A DNA stretch of 64,000 nt from Micromonospora sp. HM5-17 (lineage in GTDB: Bacteria > Actinomycetota > Actinomycetes > Mycobacteriales > Micromonosporaceae). Shown here one piece after another: positions 8,254 through 16,820 of the stretch. The notes under the pieces are model-generated. The model worked only from the letters and a program-made list of their open reading frames with translations, ran no database searches and was not told where the DNA came from. A program made the translations under genes and the position numbers. How positions within the stretch are numbered: position 1 is the stretch's first letter; each line of letters starts with the position of its first letter. The DNA lies in the NCBI RefSeq assembly GCF_003762835.1, contig NZ_RJWA01000007.1:186001-250000 (forward strand), written 5' to 3'.

Positions 8254-10533
8254 ATGACCGCATCGAACGAGCTGACCCGTCTCGGTCCGGCGCCGGACCA
8301 GTCCGGCACCCAACCCCTGCTGGAGCTGCGGGACCTCGACACCGACATCGCGCTGCGTCGCGGCACCGTGCACGCCCTCGACGGGGTCGATCTCCAGGTG
8401 ATGCCGGGGGAGACCCTCGGCGTGGTGGGCGAGTCCGGCAGCGGCAAGACGATGACCGCGCTCTCCATCATGGGGCTGCTGCCCCCGGGCGGCCGGGTCA
8501 CCGGCGGGGAGATCCGCTTCGAGGGTCGTGACCTGCGCTCCCTGCCGGCCGACGAGGTACGGCGGATCCGGGGCGTCCGGATGGGCATGGTCTTCCAGGA
8601 CCCGCTCACCTCGCTCAACCCGACGATGCGGATCGGGTTCCAGGTCGCCGAACCACTCCGGGTGCACCAGGGCGTCGGCAAGGCGGAGGCCCGGGAGCGG
8701 GCCATCGAGATCCTGCGCCGGGTCGGCATGCCCCGCCCGGAGCGGATCGTCGACAACTACCCGCACGAGCTCTCCGGCGGCATGCGGCAGCGGGTCGCGA
8801 TCGCGATGGCGTTGGTCTGCTCCCCGCGGCTGCTCATCGCCGACGAGCCGACCACCGCGCTGGACGTCACCACCCAGCGGCAGATCCTCGAACTCATCGA
8901 CGACCTGAAGGACGAGTTCGGGATGGCGGTCATCCTGGTCACCCACGACCTCGGGGTGATCGCCGGCCGGGCCGACCGGGTCGCGGTGATGTACGCCGGC
9001 CGGGTGGTGGAGACCGCGGCGACCGGGGAGCTGTTCCGGTCGCCCCGGCACCGATACACCGAGGCGCTGATGGAGGCGCTGCCCGAGTCGGCGATCCGGG
9101 ACGACGGCGCGCACGCCCGGCTCTACAGCATCCCCGGCCTGCCGCCGGACCTGTCCCAGCCGCTGACCGGCTGCCGGTTCGCGCCCCGCTGCCGGTACGT
9201 CACCGCCGAGTGCCGGACCACCGAGGTGACCCTGTCGACCGGTCCGCACCAGCACGCCTGCCTGCACCCGGTGCCGGCGACGGCTCCCGCCCCGCTCGCC
9301 CGGACCGCGCCGGCGGCCCCGTCCGCCGACGCCGGCGGGACCCCGCCGGCCGCCGACGACCGGACCGCGCCGGCTTCGGCTGCCGAGCCCGTGGCGGCTT
9401 CGGCGGCCAAGGCCGTGGCGGCCGAGCCCACGGCGGCCGAGCCCGCGGTGGCTCCGGCGGCCGGGTCCGCGGTGGCCGAGCCCGCGGCGGCGCCGATCCT
9501 GTCGGTCCGCGGGCTGGTCAAGAACTACCCGGCCGGTGGCGGGCTGTGGCGGCGGTCAGCCGGACAGGTGAGCGCCGTCGCCGGGGTCTCCTTCGAGGTA
9601 CGTCCCGGCGAGACCTTCGGCCTGGTCGGCGAGTCCGGCTGCGGCAAGTCGACGATCGGTCGGCTGGTGGTGGGGTTGGAGACGCCGACCGCCGGCCAGA
9701 TCGTGCTGGACGGCACCGACATCGCCACCCTCCGCGGGCGAGAGCGGCGCCGGATGCACCGGCAGGTGCAGTTGATGTTCCAGGACAGCTACGCGGCGAT
9801 GAACCCGCGGATGCGGGTCGACGCGATCCTGGCCGAGCCGCTGGAGATCCAGCAGGTCGGCAACGCCGCCGCCCGCCGGGCCCGGATCGCCACCCTGCTC
9901 GACCAGGTCGGGCTCTCCCGCCGCGCGCTGGAGCGCTACCCGCACGAGTTCTCCGGCGGTCAGCTGCAACGGATCGGGCTGGCCCGGTCGCTGGCGCTGC
10001 AACCCCGGCTGATCGTCGGGGACGAGCCGGTCAGCGCGCTGGACGTCTCGATCCAGGCCCAGGTGCTCAACCTCATGCGGGACCTCCAGCAGGAACTCGG
10101 CCTGGCGTACGTCTTCATCAGCCACGACCTCTCGGTGGTCGACTACATGGCCGACCGGATCGGCGTGATGTACCTGGGCAAGCTGGTCGAGGTCGGCCCG
10201 GCCCGGGAGGTGGTCCGGGCCGCCCGGCACCCGTACACGCAGGCGCTGATCGACGCGGTGCCGACGGTCACCCCGAACGCGGAGGCGGCCCGGTCGGGCA
10301 TCGCGATCCGCGGCGAGCTGCCCAGCGCACTCAACCCGCCGACCGGCTGCCGGTTCCGTACCCGCTGCCCGTTCGCCCAGGAAATCTGCGAGACTGAGCC
10401 GCCGCTGACCGGCGGCGTCCACCAGGTGGCGTGCCACTTCCCGCTGCGCCCGGAGTCGACGGCGTCGACCGCCGGGTCGGCCGACGGCGTCCCGGCCGTG
10501 AACGCCGTACCCTCCGCCGAGGCGGCCCGGTGA
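8254..10533 (+). CDS. Fused double ABC ATPase, DppD-DppF type
   Basis: A 759-aa protein carrying both nucleotide-binding domains of a peptide importer. Domain 1 (about 20-335) has Walker A GESGSGKT (59-66), signature LSGGM, and ends with the oligopeptide-type cysteine motif CRFAPRC. An Ala/Pro/Glu-rich linker of about 75 residues (roughly 340-415), built from repeated AEPA-like units, leads into domain 2, with Walker A GESGCGKS (about 459-466), signature FSGGQ and CRFRTRCPF at its end. Separate subunits are more usual; fusions occur in actinomycetes. The start has a good site (CAGGAG), 13 bp after the permease. Confidence 0.93.
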   Translation: MTASNELTRLGPAPDQSGTQPLLELRDLDTDIALRRGTVHALDGVDLQVMPGETLGVVGESGSGKTMTALSIMGLLPPGGRVTGGEIRFEGRDLRSLPADEVRRIRGVRMGMVFQDPLTSLNPTMRIGFQVAEPLRVHQGVGKAEARERAIEILRRVGMPRPERIVDNYPHELSGGMRQRVAIAMALVCSPRLLIADEPTTALDVTTQRQILELIDDLKDEFGMAVILVTHDLGVIAGRADRVAVMYAGRVVETAATGELFRSPRHRYTEALMEALPESAIRDDGAHARLYSIPGLPPDLSQPLTGCRFAPRCRYVTAECRTTEVTLSTGPHQHACLHPVPATAPAPLARTAPAAPSADAGGTPPAADDRTAPASAAEPVAASAAKAVAAEPTAAEPAVAPAAGSAVAEPAAAPILSVRGLVKNYPAGGGLWRRSAGQVSAVAGVSFEVRPGETFGLVGESGCGKSTIGRLVVGLETPTAGQIVLDGTDIATLRGRERRRMHRQVQLMFQDSYAAMNPRMRVDAILAEPLEIQQVGNAAARRARIATLLDQVGLSRRALERYPHEFSGGQLQRIGLARSLALQPRLIVGDEPVSALDVSIQAQVLNLMRDLQQELGLAYVFISHDLSVVDYMADRIGVMYLGKLVEVGPAREVVRAARHPYTQALIDAVPTVTPNAEAARSGIAIRGELPSALNPPTGCRFRTRCPFAQEICETEPPLTGGVHQVACHFPLRPESTASTAGSADGVPAVNAVPSAEAAR

Positions 10534-11243
10534 CCGCTCCGGACCGGCCGCTGGTCGAGATCTGCGTCGGCGACGTACCGGGCGCGCTGGCCGCCGAGGC
10601 CGCCGGCGCCGACCGGGTGGAGCTCTGCGCGGACCTCGGCCAGGGCGGCACCACGCCGAGCCTGGGCGCGGTGGCGGTGGCGCTACGGACGCTGCGCCGG
10701 GTCGGGGTACGGGTGATGATCCGGCCGCGGGGCGGGAACTTCGTGGTCAGCGAGGTCGAGGAGGAGGTGATGCGCGCCGACATCGCGGCGATCCGCGAGC
10801 TGCCCAACCCGCACGGCCTCGCCGTCGGGGTGGTGTTCGGCGCGCTCACCCCCGACGGTGAACTCGACCTGCCGGTGCTGCGCCGGCTCATCGCGGCGGC
10901 CGGGCCGCTGCCGGTGACCGTGCATAAGGCGTTCGACGAGGTCGCCGACCAGCAGGCCGCGTTGGACGAGATCATCGCGCTCGGCGCCGACGCCGTCCTC
11001 ACCTCGGGGGCGGCGCCGACCGCGCTGGACGGCGCGGACCGGATCGCGGCGCTACGGGCCCGGGCCGGGGACCGGCTGCGGGTCATCGTCGGCGGTGGCG
11101 TCCGCGCGCACAACGTGCGAGAGGTGCTGGCCCGGACCGGGGCGCGGGAGGTGCACCTGCGGGCGCCGGTGCACCGCGACGGCCGTGAGGCCACCGACGG
11201 CGCCGAGGTACGCCGGGTCGTCGCCGCCGTCCGTACCCGCTGA
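10530..11243 (+). CDS. cutC: CutC family protein
   Basis: A 237-aa TIM-barrel protein of the CutC family. It opens with VEICVGDVPGALAAEAAGAD and keeps the blocks RVELCADL, RPRGGNFVVS and LTSGAAPTALDG. CutC was named for copper homeostasis in E. coli, but its biochemical role is still unclear. The GTG start overlaps the ATPase stop by 4 bp, so it belongs to the importer operon. The coupling to a peptide importer rather than to metal genes suggests a metabolic role here (inference). Confidence 0.88.
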   Translation: MTAPDRPLVEICVGDVPGALAAEAAGADRVELCADLGQGGTTPSLGAVAVALRTLRRVGVRVMIRPRGGNFVVSEVEEEVMRADIAAIRELPNPHGLAVGVVFGALTPDGELDLPVLRRLIAAAGPLPVTVHKAFDEVADQQAALDEIIALGADAVLTSGAAPTALDGADRIAALRARAGDRLRVIVGGGVRAHNVREVLARTGAREVHLRAPVHRDGREATDGAEVRRVVAAVRTR

Positions 11244-11426
11244 CCTGGTCGGCGGCGGAGGGTCTCCGGACGGCGGTCCGAGGTCGACGCCCGCGGGCCG
11301 GCGGCGGCCGGGTCGGTGGCGCCCCGGGTCGGCCGTCCCGGTCCGCCGTGTCGGACGAGCGCCGGCGGACGAGGCCGCGCCGTGCGGAGACCACCGGACT
11401 TGAGTGGAGATTGCTCGGCTCGGGGT

Positions 11427-11466
11427 GGGAAAGCCTGGCGGCGGGAAACCGCTCTGCGGTGGGAAA
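11427..11466 (+). repeat. Three short GGGAAA repeats in the helR leader
   Basis: GGGAAA occurs at 11427, 11443 and 11461, each in a TGGGAAAGCC- or CGGGAAACCG-like context, 16-18 bp apart. They lie in the 583-bp gene-free stretch 11244-11826 upstream of helR, about 70 bp before the rifamycin-associated element. The meaning is unknown; regulator binding sites are one option. Apart from this and the element, I see nothing in that stretch. Confidence 0.35.
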
Positions 11467-11534
11467 CCGTCGTGGCGGACGCCGGGAAATACAGAACAAA
11501 CACTCCCCGCCACCTTCAACGTATATCCCACCCC

Positions 11535-11553
11535 GGGGCTTGCGGCAAGACCC
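11535..11553 (+). promoter_or_regulatory. Rifamycin-associated element (RAE) upstream of helR
   Basis: The 19-bp sequence GGGGCTTGCGGCAAGACCC is an imperfect palindrome with the CTTGC-GCAAG core of the RAE, the element found upstream of rifamycin-inducible resistance genes, including helR, in actinomycetes (established knowledge; recalled, not searched). It lies 273 bp before the helR start. A CAGAAT hexamer at 11565-11570 could be a -10 box, with a -35 (TTGCGG) inside the element, though the 19-bp spacing is long. Confidence 0.82.
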
Positions 11554-11826
11554 GGGTCGTGCCGCAGAATCGCTGGCCGAAGCCGACGCCGGCTGACACA
11601 ACCTTCGTCACCCCGAACCACGCAGCGCTCGGGCAGCGCGTCCGACCGCGCAAACCGCCGGACCGCAAGGGTTCACGGGAATCGCGAAAAGCGTTTGTCA
11701 TCGGCGACGTGTCGCATGCGCCCGAGCCGACGAATCGACGACGGAATTCGCGGCGCGGTGTCGGGACCTGTCGGGAACTCGGTGCGGAGTCGCGCGTACG
11801 CGCCGCCGCAGAATGGAGCTGATGAC

Positions 11827-13980
11827 GTGAACCGGTTGGCGCACGACGTGTTCGACCTCCCGGACCGGCTGGCCCACAAGGCCGACCCGGCGCTGATCGC
11901 CGGCGACGTGCGGCACTTCGCGGCCGTCGCGGAGAGCCTCGCGCAGTCGATCGCCGAGCTGTCCGAGCGCCTCGACGCCGTACGCCGGGCGCCCGGCGGC
12001 ACGGGCCGGCGGGCACTGGACCGGGACCAGGAGGTCCGCCGGCTCACGGCCCGCCTGCGCGCCCTGCGCCGCTACCGCCTGGACCTGTGCCTCGGGCACA
12101 TGGTCAGCGCGGACGACCCCGAACCCCGGTACATCGGCCGATTCGGCCTCACGGACAGCGCGGGCCGCCGGCTGCTGATCGACTGGCGTTCCCCCGCGGC
12201 CGAACCGTTCTTCGGGGCGACCCACGCCAACCCGATGGGCCTGGTGAGTCGCCGCCGGTACCGCTGGACCCGCGGCCGGATCACCGACTACTGGGACGAG
12301 GTCTTCACCCCGGACGGGTTCGAGGGGCACGCCGCCGCGCTCGACGACCAGTCCGCCTTCATCGCCAGCCTCGGCGCGAGCCGGTCACCCCGGATGCGGG
12401 ACGTGCTCAGCACCATCCAGGCCGACCAGGACGCCATCATCCGGGCGGGATCCCGGGGTGCGCTCGTCGTCGACGGTGGTCCGGGAACCGGGAAGACCGT
12501 CGTCGCGCTGCACCGCACCGCGTACCTCTGCTACTCCGACCCTCGGCTGCGCAACCGCCACGGCGGCGTGCTGGTCGTCGGCCCGCATCAGCCCTACCTG
12601 GCCTACGTCGCCGACGTTCTGCCCAGTCTGGGTGAGGAGGACGTGCAGATCTGCACCCTGCGGGACCTCGTCGCCGAGGGCGCCACAGCGGCGGTCGAGA
12701 CCGACCCGGAGGTGGCGCGCCTGAAGGCGTCCGCGGACCTGGTGCGGGCGGTCGAGGCGGCCGTGCGGTTCTACGAGGAACCGCCGACCACGGGGATGAG
12801 CGTCGCGACCGACACGTCCGAGATCTGGCTCGGCGCCGACGACTGGGCCGAGGCGTTCGACGCGGTGGAACCCGGTACGCCGCACAACGAGGCACGCGAC
12901 CAGATCTGGGCGGCGCTGCTCACGATCCTGCTGGACCGGTACGACGGCGACGAACCGGCGGACCTGGTCCGCGCGTCGCTGCTGCGCAACCGGGAACTGC
13001 GCACCGCCCTGCACCGCGCGTGGCCGCTGCTCGACTCGGCCGACCTCGTCGGCGACCTGTGGTCGGTCCCCGCCTACCTGCGCCGGTGCGCGCCCTGGCT
13101 CAGCCCGGACGAGGTCCGGACGTTGCAGCGGGCGGACCCGCGGGCCTGGACGGTCTCCGACCTGCCGCTGCTGGACGCGGCACGGCAGCGGCTCGGCGAC
13201 CCGGAGGCGGCCCGGCGTCAGCGCCGACACGACGCCGTGCTCGCCGCCGAACGCGACCGCATGGCCAGGGTCGTCGACGACCTCCTCGCGTCCACCGTCT
13301 ACGACGACGGCGAGGGCGTGCTGGTCATGCTGCACGGTCAGGACATGCGGGAGGCCCTGGTCGACGAGAGCGCGCTGCCCCACGCCGACCCGGACCGGCT
13401 CGCCGGCCCGTTCGCGCACATCGTCGTGGACGAGGCCCAGGAGCTGACCGACGCGGAGTGGCAGATGCTGCTGCGTCGGTGCCCGTCCCGGAGCTTCACC
13501 ATCGTCGGTGACCGTGCCCAGGCCCGCCACGGGTTCACCGAGTCGTGGCGGGAACGGCTGGAGCGGGTCGGGTTCGACCGGATCGAGCTGGCCTCCCTGA
13601 CCATCAACTACCGTACGCCCGAGGAGGTCATGGCGGAGGCCGAGCCGGTGATCCGGGCCGTGCTCCCGGACGCCAACGTGCCGACCTCCATCCGCCGCGG
13701 TGGTTGTCCCGTCGTCCACGGATCCATATCGGAGCTGGCCTCGATCCTCGACACCTGGCTGGCCACGCATCCCGAGGGGACCGCCTGCGTCATCGGCGAT
13801 CCCACGTTCCGCGAGACGGACCGGGTCCGGTCGCTGACCCCGGAGCTGGCGAAGGGACTCGAGTTCGACCTGGTCGTCCTCGTCGACCCCGAGGCGTTCG
13901 GCACCGGTATCGAGGGAGCGGTCGACCGCTACGTCGCGATGACCCGGGCGACCCAGCAGCTCGTCGTCCTGCACCGCTGA
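11827..13980 (+). CDS. helR: HelR, RNA polymerase recycling motor ATPase (UvrD/HelD-like)
   Basis: A 717-aa superfamily-1 helicase-like ATPase. The N-terminal coiled region (about 20-85) is the part that in HelD/HelR enters RNA polymerase. Walker A is DGGPGTGKT (about 217-224), the Walker B region is HIVVDEAQELTD (about 535-545), and later motifs are INYRTPEEV and KGLEFDLVVL. Known HelR displaces rifamycins from RNA polymerase and recycles stalled enzyme. The GTG at 11827 has GGAG eight bases upstream; longer in-frame readings lack a site. The RAE upstream points to rifamycin induction. It is a single gene. Confidence 0.88.
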   Translation: MNRLAHDVFDLPDRLAHKADPALIAGDVRHFAAVAESLAQSIAELSERLDAVRRAPGGTGRRALDRDQEVRRLTARLRALRRYRLDLCLGHMVSADDPEPRYIGRFGLTDSAGRRLLIDWRSPAAEPFFGATHANPMGLVSRRRYRWTRGRITDYWDEVFTPDGFEGHAAALDDQSAFIASLGASRSPRMRDVLSTIQADQDAIIRAGSRGALVVDGGPGTGKTVVALHRTAYLCYSDPRLRNRHGGVLVVGPHQPYLAYVADVLPSLGEEDVQICTLRDLVAEGATAAVETDPEVARLKASADLVRAVEAAVRFYEEPPTTGMSVATDTSEIWLGADDWAEAFDAVEPGTPHNEARDQIWAALLTILLDRYDGDEPADLVRASLLRNRELRTALHRAWPLLDSADLVGDLWSVPAYLRRCAPWLSPDEVRTLQRADPRAWTVSDLPLLDAARQRLGDPEAARRQRRHDAVLAAERDRMARVVDDLLASTVYDDGEGVLVMLHGQDMREALVDESALPHADPDRLAGPFAHIVVDEAQELTDAEWQMLLRRCPSRSFTIVGDRAQARHGFTESWRERLERVGFDRIELASLTINYRTPEEVMAEAEPVIRAVLPDANVPTSIRRGGCPVVHGSISELASILDTWLATHPEGTACVIGDPTFRETDRVRSLTPELAKGLEFDLVVLVDPEAFGTGIEGAVDRYVAMTRATQQLVVLHR

Positions 13981-14165
13981 CGATGTCGGGTCCGGACGCC
14001 GTGACCGGAGCCCGTCGATCGTGGAGCGTGCGGGACCGGACCGCCGGGCTCGCCGAGGCCCAGGGGGCGGCGCGTCCGCCGACCCGACGGTCCGCCGGGC
14101 TCGCACGCGTCGCGGTGGGCGGCCCTGGGATGGTCGTGTCGGTGGCCTTGGGTATGCTCCCGCAC

Positions 14166-14245
14166 GGCGAGGCCGTAGCGCAGAGGTCGTCGCGCCTTGA
14201 CAGCAAGCTTGGAGGACGCCGGTTCGAATCCGGCCGGCCTCGCCA
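14166..14245 (+). ncRNA. tRNA-like RNA with 10-bp acceptor helix and no regular anticodon arm
   Basis: Positions 14166-14175 pair perfectly over 10 bp with 14235-14244. A D-arm follows (stem 14178-14181 with 14192-14195, loop containing GG) and a perfect 5-bp T-arm (14218-14222 with 14230-14234) with canonical loop TTCGAAT. Read as a 7-bp acceptor starting at 14169, it would encode its own CCA (14243-14245). The middle segment 14196-14217 has tRNA length, but no register gives a 5-bp anticodon stem: the best is a 4-bp hairpin (CTTG ACAG CAAG, 14196-14207). TTGACAG resembles a Val(GAC) loop but its flanks do not pair. A TATGCT -10-like box lies at 14153-14158. It could be a non-translational tRNA mimic, a degenerate tRNA, or an aberrant working tRNA. 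Confidence 0.6.
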
Positions 14246-14268
14246 CTCAGCACACGGGGGAGGGGGTC

Positions 14269-15687
14269 GTGTCCGTCGACCGCGCCGAGGTGGCGGCCTG
14301 TGTGGCCGTCCTCGCCCGCCTCGACGACGCGGACCTCGACGAGTCGACCCGTGCCGAGCTCGAGCGCGCCGTGGTGACGGCGTACCGGGGGGTGAAGAAA
14401 CGGGCCCGGTCCCGTCGCGCGACGCGGAGCCGGGAGGCCGACCGCGCCCTCCTCGCCACCGCGACCCGCTTCCACACCGAGATCCCCGATCCCGCGCCGC
14501 CCGATCCTGATGCGACTCCCGCCGCGCGCGCGGTGACGCCGGCCGAGGCCGTGGCGGAGCCGGTCGCCGCCGATGCGGCGCCCGCCGGCCCGGCCGGCCC
14601 CGGCACGCTCCGGCGGGCGCGCCGCTGCTACGTCTGCAAGACGCCGTACCGCCAGGTCGACGTCGACTACCACCTGATGTGCCCGCCGTGCGCGGAGGAG
14701 AACCGCCGTCGGCGGTACGCCCGCTGCGACCTGACCGGCCGGACGGCCGTGGTCACCGGAGGGCGGGTGAAGATCGGTTTCCACACCGCCCTGAAGCTGC
14801 TCCGGGACGGCGCCGAGGTCATCGTCACGACCCGGTTCCCACGGGACGCGGCCCGCCGGTACGCCGCGGTGCCCGACTTCGACGACTGGGCCGACCGGCT
14901 CTACGTGCACGGGCTCGACCTGCTCGACCTGCCCGGCCTGCTCGACTTCATCGGCCTGGTCCAGCGGCGCTTCGCCGGGCTGGACATCCTGATCAACAAC
15001 GCCGCGCAGACGCTGTACCGGCCGGCGGCGTACTACCGCGAGATCCGGCAGGCCGAGACGACGGCGCTGAGCGGGCCGGCGGCCCGGGTGGCGATCGGCG
15101 GGTCCACCCCGGCGCCGACCGACGGCCCCGCCCTGCCGGCCAGGCTGGACGCCCTCTTCCCGCCCGGCCTGCGCGACGAGACCGGCGAGCAGCTCGACCT
15201 GCGCGACGTCAACTCCTGGGTGCTCCGGGACGCTGACGTCAGCCCGCACGAGTGGCTCCAGGTGCACGTGGTCAACGCGTTCGCGCCGTTCCTGCTCACC
15301 TCCCGGCTGCGTCCGCTGATGGAGACGAGCGTCCACCCACGACGGTACGTCGTCCAGGTCTCCGCCATGGAGGGCAGTTACTCGCGGTCGACCAAGACCG
15401 TCCGCCACCCCCACACCAACATGGCGAAGGCGGCGCTCAACATGCTGGTCCGCACGGTGGCGGCGGACTACCTGACCAGCGGGATCCATATGAACAGCGT
15501 GGACACCGGCTGGGTGACCGACGAGCGCCCGCATCCGAGCAAACGCGCCCAGCGCGACCTCGGCTTCCGCCCACCACTCGACGTGATCGACGGCGCGGCC
15601 CGGGTCTACGACCCGATCGTGCGGGGCGAGGCCGGCGCGCCGGTGAGCGGCCTGTTCCTCAAGGACTACCGGAGTGTGCCCTGGTGA
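14269..15687 (+). CDS. Zinc-ribbon/short-chain dehydrogenase-like protein, catalytic Tyr missing
   Basis: A 472-aa protein, first of five coupled genes. A helical, basic N-terminal region (1-75) and an Ala/Pro/Glu linker lead to a zinc ribbon with Cys pairs at 120/123 and 138/141, then an SDR Rossmann fold from about 155. The nucleotide motif is TGGRVKIG (163-170) and the NNAG equivalent is NNAAQT. Ser365 is present, but the YxxxK motif reads TNMAK (383-387), so the catalytic tyrosine is Thr. This suggests a nucleotide sensor, or a non-classical enzyme. The GTG start follows GGAGGGGG and lies 24 bp after the tRNA-like RNA. The stop overlaps the next start (GTGA). Confidence 0.85.
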   Translation: MSVDRAEVAACVAVLARLDDADLDESTRAELERAVVTAYRGVKKRARSRRATRSREADRALLATATRFHTEIPDPAPPDPDATPAARAVTPAEAVAEPVAADAAPAGPAGPGTLRRARRCYVCKTPYRQVDVDYHLMCPPCAEENRRRRYARCDLTGRTAVVTGGRVKIGFHTALKLLRDGAEVIVTTRFPRDAARRYAAVPDFDDWADRLYVHGLDLLDLPGLLDFIGLVQRRFAGLDILINNAAQTLYRPAAYYREIRQAETTALSGPAARVAIGGSTPAPTDGPALPARLDALFPPGLRDETGEQLDLRDVNSWVLRDADVSPHEWLQVHVVNAFAPFLLTSRLRPLMETSVHPRRYVVQVSAMEGSYSRSTKTVRHPHTNMAKAALNMLVRTVAADYLTSGIHMNSVDTGWVTDERPHPSKRAQRDLGFRPPLDVIDGAARVYDPIVRGEAGAPVSGLFLKDYRSVPW

Positions 15688-16820
15688 GCGAACCGACCCC
15701 GGTGCGCTGCCCGATCATCGCCAACCCCGAGACCGGGCTCGCCGCGCCGACCGACTTCGACCCGCTGCTGGCCCGCCTCGCGGTACCGGACGCGGTCTCG
15801 GACTCCGAGGTCTTCCCGCGCGGTACGCTCCGGGCCGACGGCCGGCTCGACCTCTGTAAGCAGGGCCTCGGACCGGTGCAGACCGGGCGGATCGCCGCCG
15901 CGGCGGTCGACTCCCCACTGGTCCGGCACCTGCTGCTCGGCACCAACGCGCTCGGTACGGAGGGCGCCCGAGCGGTGGCGGCCGCGCTCCGGCCCGGCCA
16001 CCGGGTGCAGACGCTCTACCTCGGCTGCAACCGGATCGACGCGGCCGGAGTGGAGGCCCTGGCCGCCCGGATCGAACGCGACGACACGGTCCGGGCGCTC
16101 TGGCTCAAGCGCAACCCGATCGGCGACGCGGGGGTGGTCCGGCTCGCCGCGGCGCTCGAGGTCAACACCACGATCCGGACCCTCGACCTGGTCAACGTGG
16201 GGATGAGCGAGCGCGGACTGGCCGTTCTCACCGAGGCGCTGATCCGGCGGAAGCCGGCGCTGCAACGGCTGTTCCTCGGCGGCAACGGCTTCGGCCCCGA
16301 GACGGCCTCGACCCTGGGCGCCCTGGTCCGTGAGGCGGGGGTCCGCGAACTGTTCCTCGCCGCCAACCACCTCGGCGACGACGGAGCCGCCGAGCTGGCC
16401 CGGCTCGCCGACGGATTCGAGCTGACCCTGGGGCTGGGCGGCAACGGCATCACGGCGGCCGGGGTCGCGGCGCTGGCCCGACACCTGGGGGCGTGGCACG
16501 GCCTGGACCTGGCCCGGCCGCCCTCCGAACGGGCGCTCGGGGCCCGCGGCAACGTGGTGGGGGACGAGGGCGCCGCCGCGCTCGCCGCGGCGCTGCCGGC
16601 GGCCCGGCTCCGCCGGCTGGACCTGCGGCGTACCGGGATCGGCGGGCGGGGCGCCCGACTACTCGTCGAGGCGATCGACGGCCACCCCACCCTGGAGTAC
16701 CTCGGCATCAACGGCGGGGTCCCCCGCCGGATGCGCCGCCGGGCCAGCACCCTGCTCGCCGAGCGGCCCGTCACCCCTCCCCACCCGGACATCCAGGCGA
16801 TTGTGAGCGTCTACCGGTGA
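15684..16820 (+). CDS. Leucine-rich-repeat protein, ribonuclease-inhibitor type
   Basis: A 378-aa protein, second in the operon. From about residue 70 to 350 it consists of roughly ten repeats of about 28 residues of the ribonuclease-inhibitor class, e.g. VQTLYLGCNRIDAAGVEALA, VRALWLKRNPIGDAGVVRLA and VRELFLAANHLGDDGAAELA. Such repeats form a curved scaffold for protein binding. There is no signal peptide or membrane segment, so it is cytoplasmic. The first 70 residues resemble the start of standalone bacterial LRR proteins but are unassigned. It is coupled at both ends by 4-bp overlaps. I infer a recognition or assembly subunit of the system. Confidence 0.85.
   Translation: MSEPTPVRCPIIANPETGLAAPTDFDPLLARLAVPDAVSDSEVFPRGTLRADGRLDLCKQGLGPVQTGRIAAAAVDSPLVRHLLLGTNALGTEGARAVAAALRPGHRVQTLYLGCNRIDAAGVEALAARIERDDTVRALWLKRNPIGDAGVVRLAAALEVNTTIRTLDLVNVGMSERGLAVLTEALIRRKPALQRLFLGGNGFGPETASTLGALVREAGVRELFLAANHLGDDGAAELARLADGFELTLGLGGNGITAAGVAALARHLGAWHGLDLARPPSERALGARGNVVGDEGAAALAAALPAARLRRLDLRRTGIGGRGARLLVEAIDGHPTLEYLGINGGVPRRMRRRASTLLAERPVTPPHPDIQAIVSVYR

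Noticed and set aside
11316-11822. Frame of 168 codons in the helR leader
   Set aside because: It runs through the RAE, has codon use unlike real genes here, and resembles no protein I know.
14166-14245. Annotation as an ordinary tRNA (for example Val-GAC or Cys-GCA)
   Set aside because: No register gives a paired 5-bp anticodon stem; position 33 is not U in the Cys and Leu registers. I list it as tRNA-like instead.
12385-15534. Very long minus-strand open frame (over 1000 codons) across helR and the SDR gene
   Set aside because: It lies opposite two well-recognised genes and gives an Arg/Val/Gly/His-rich protein without motifs; typical of high-GC shadows.
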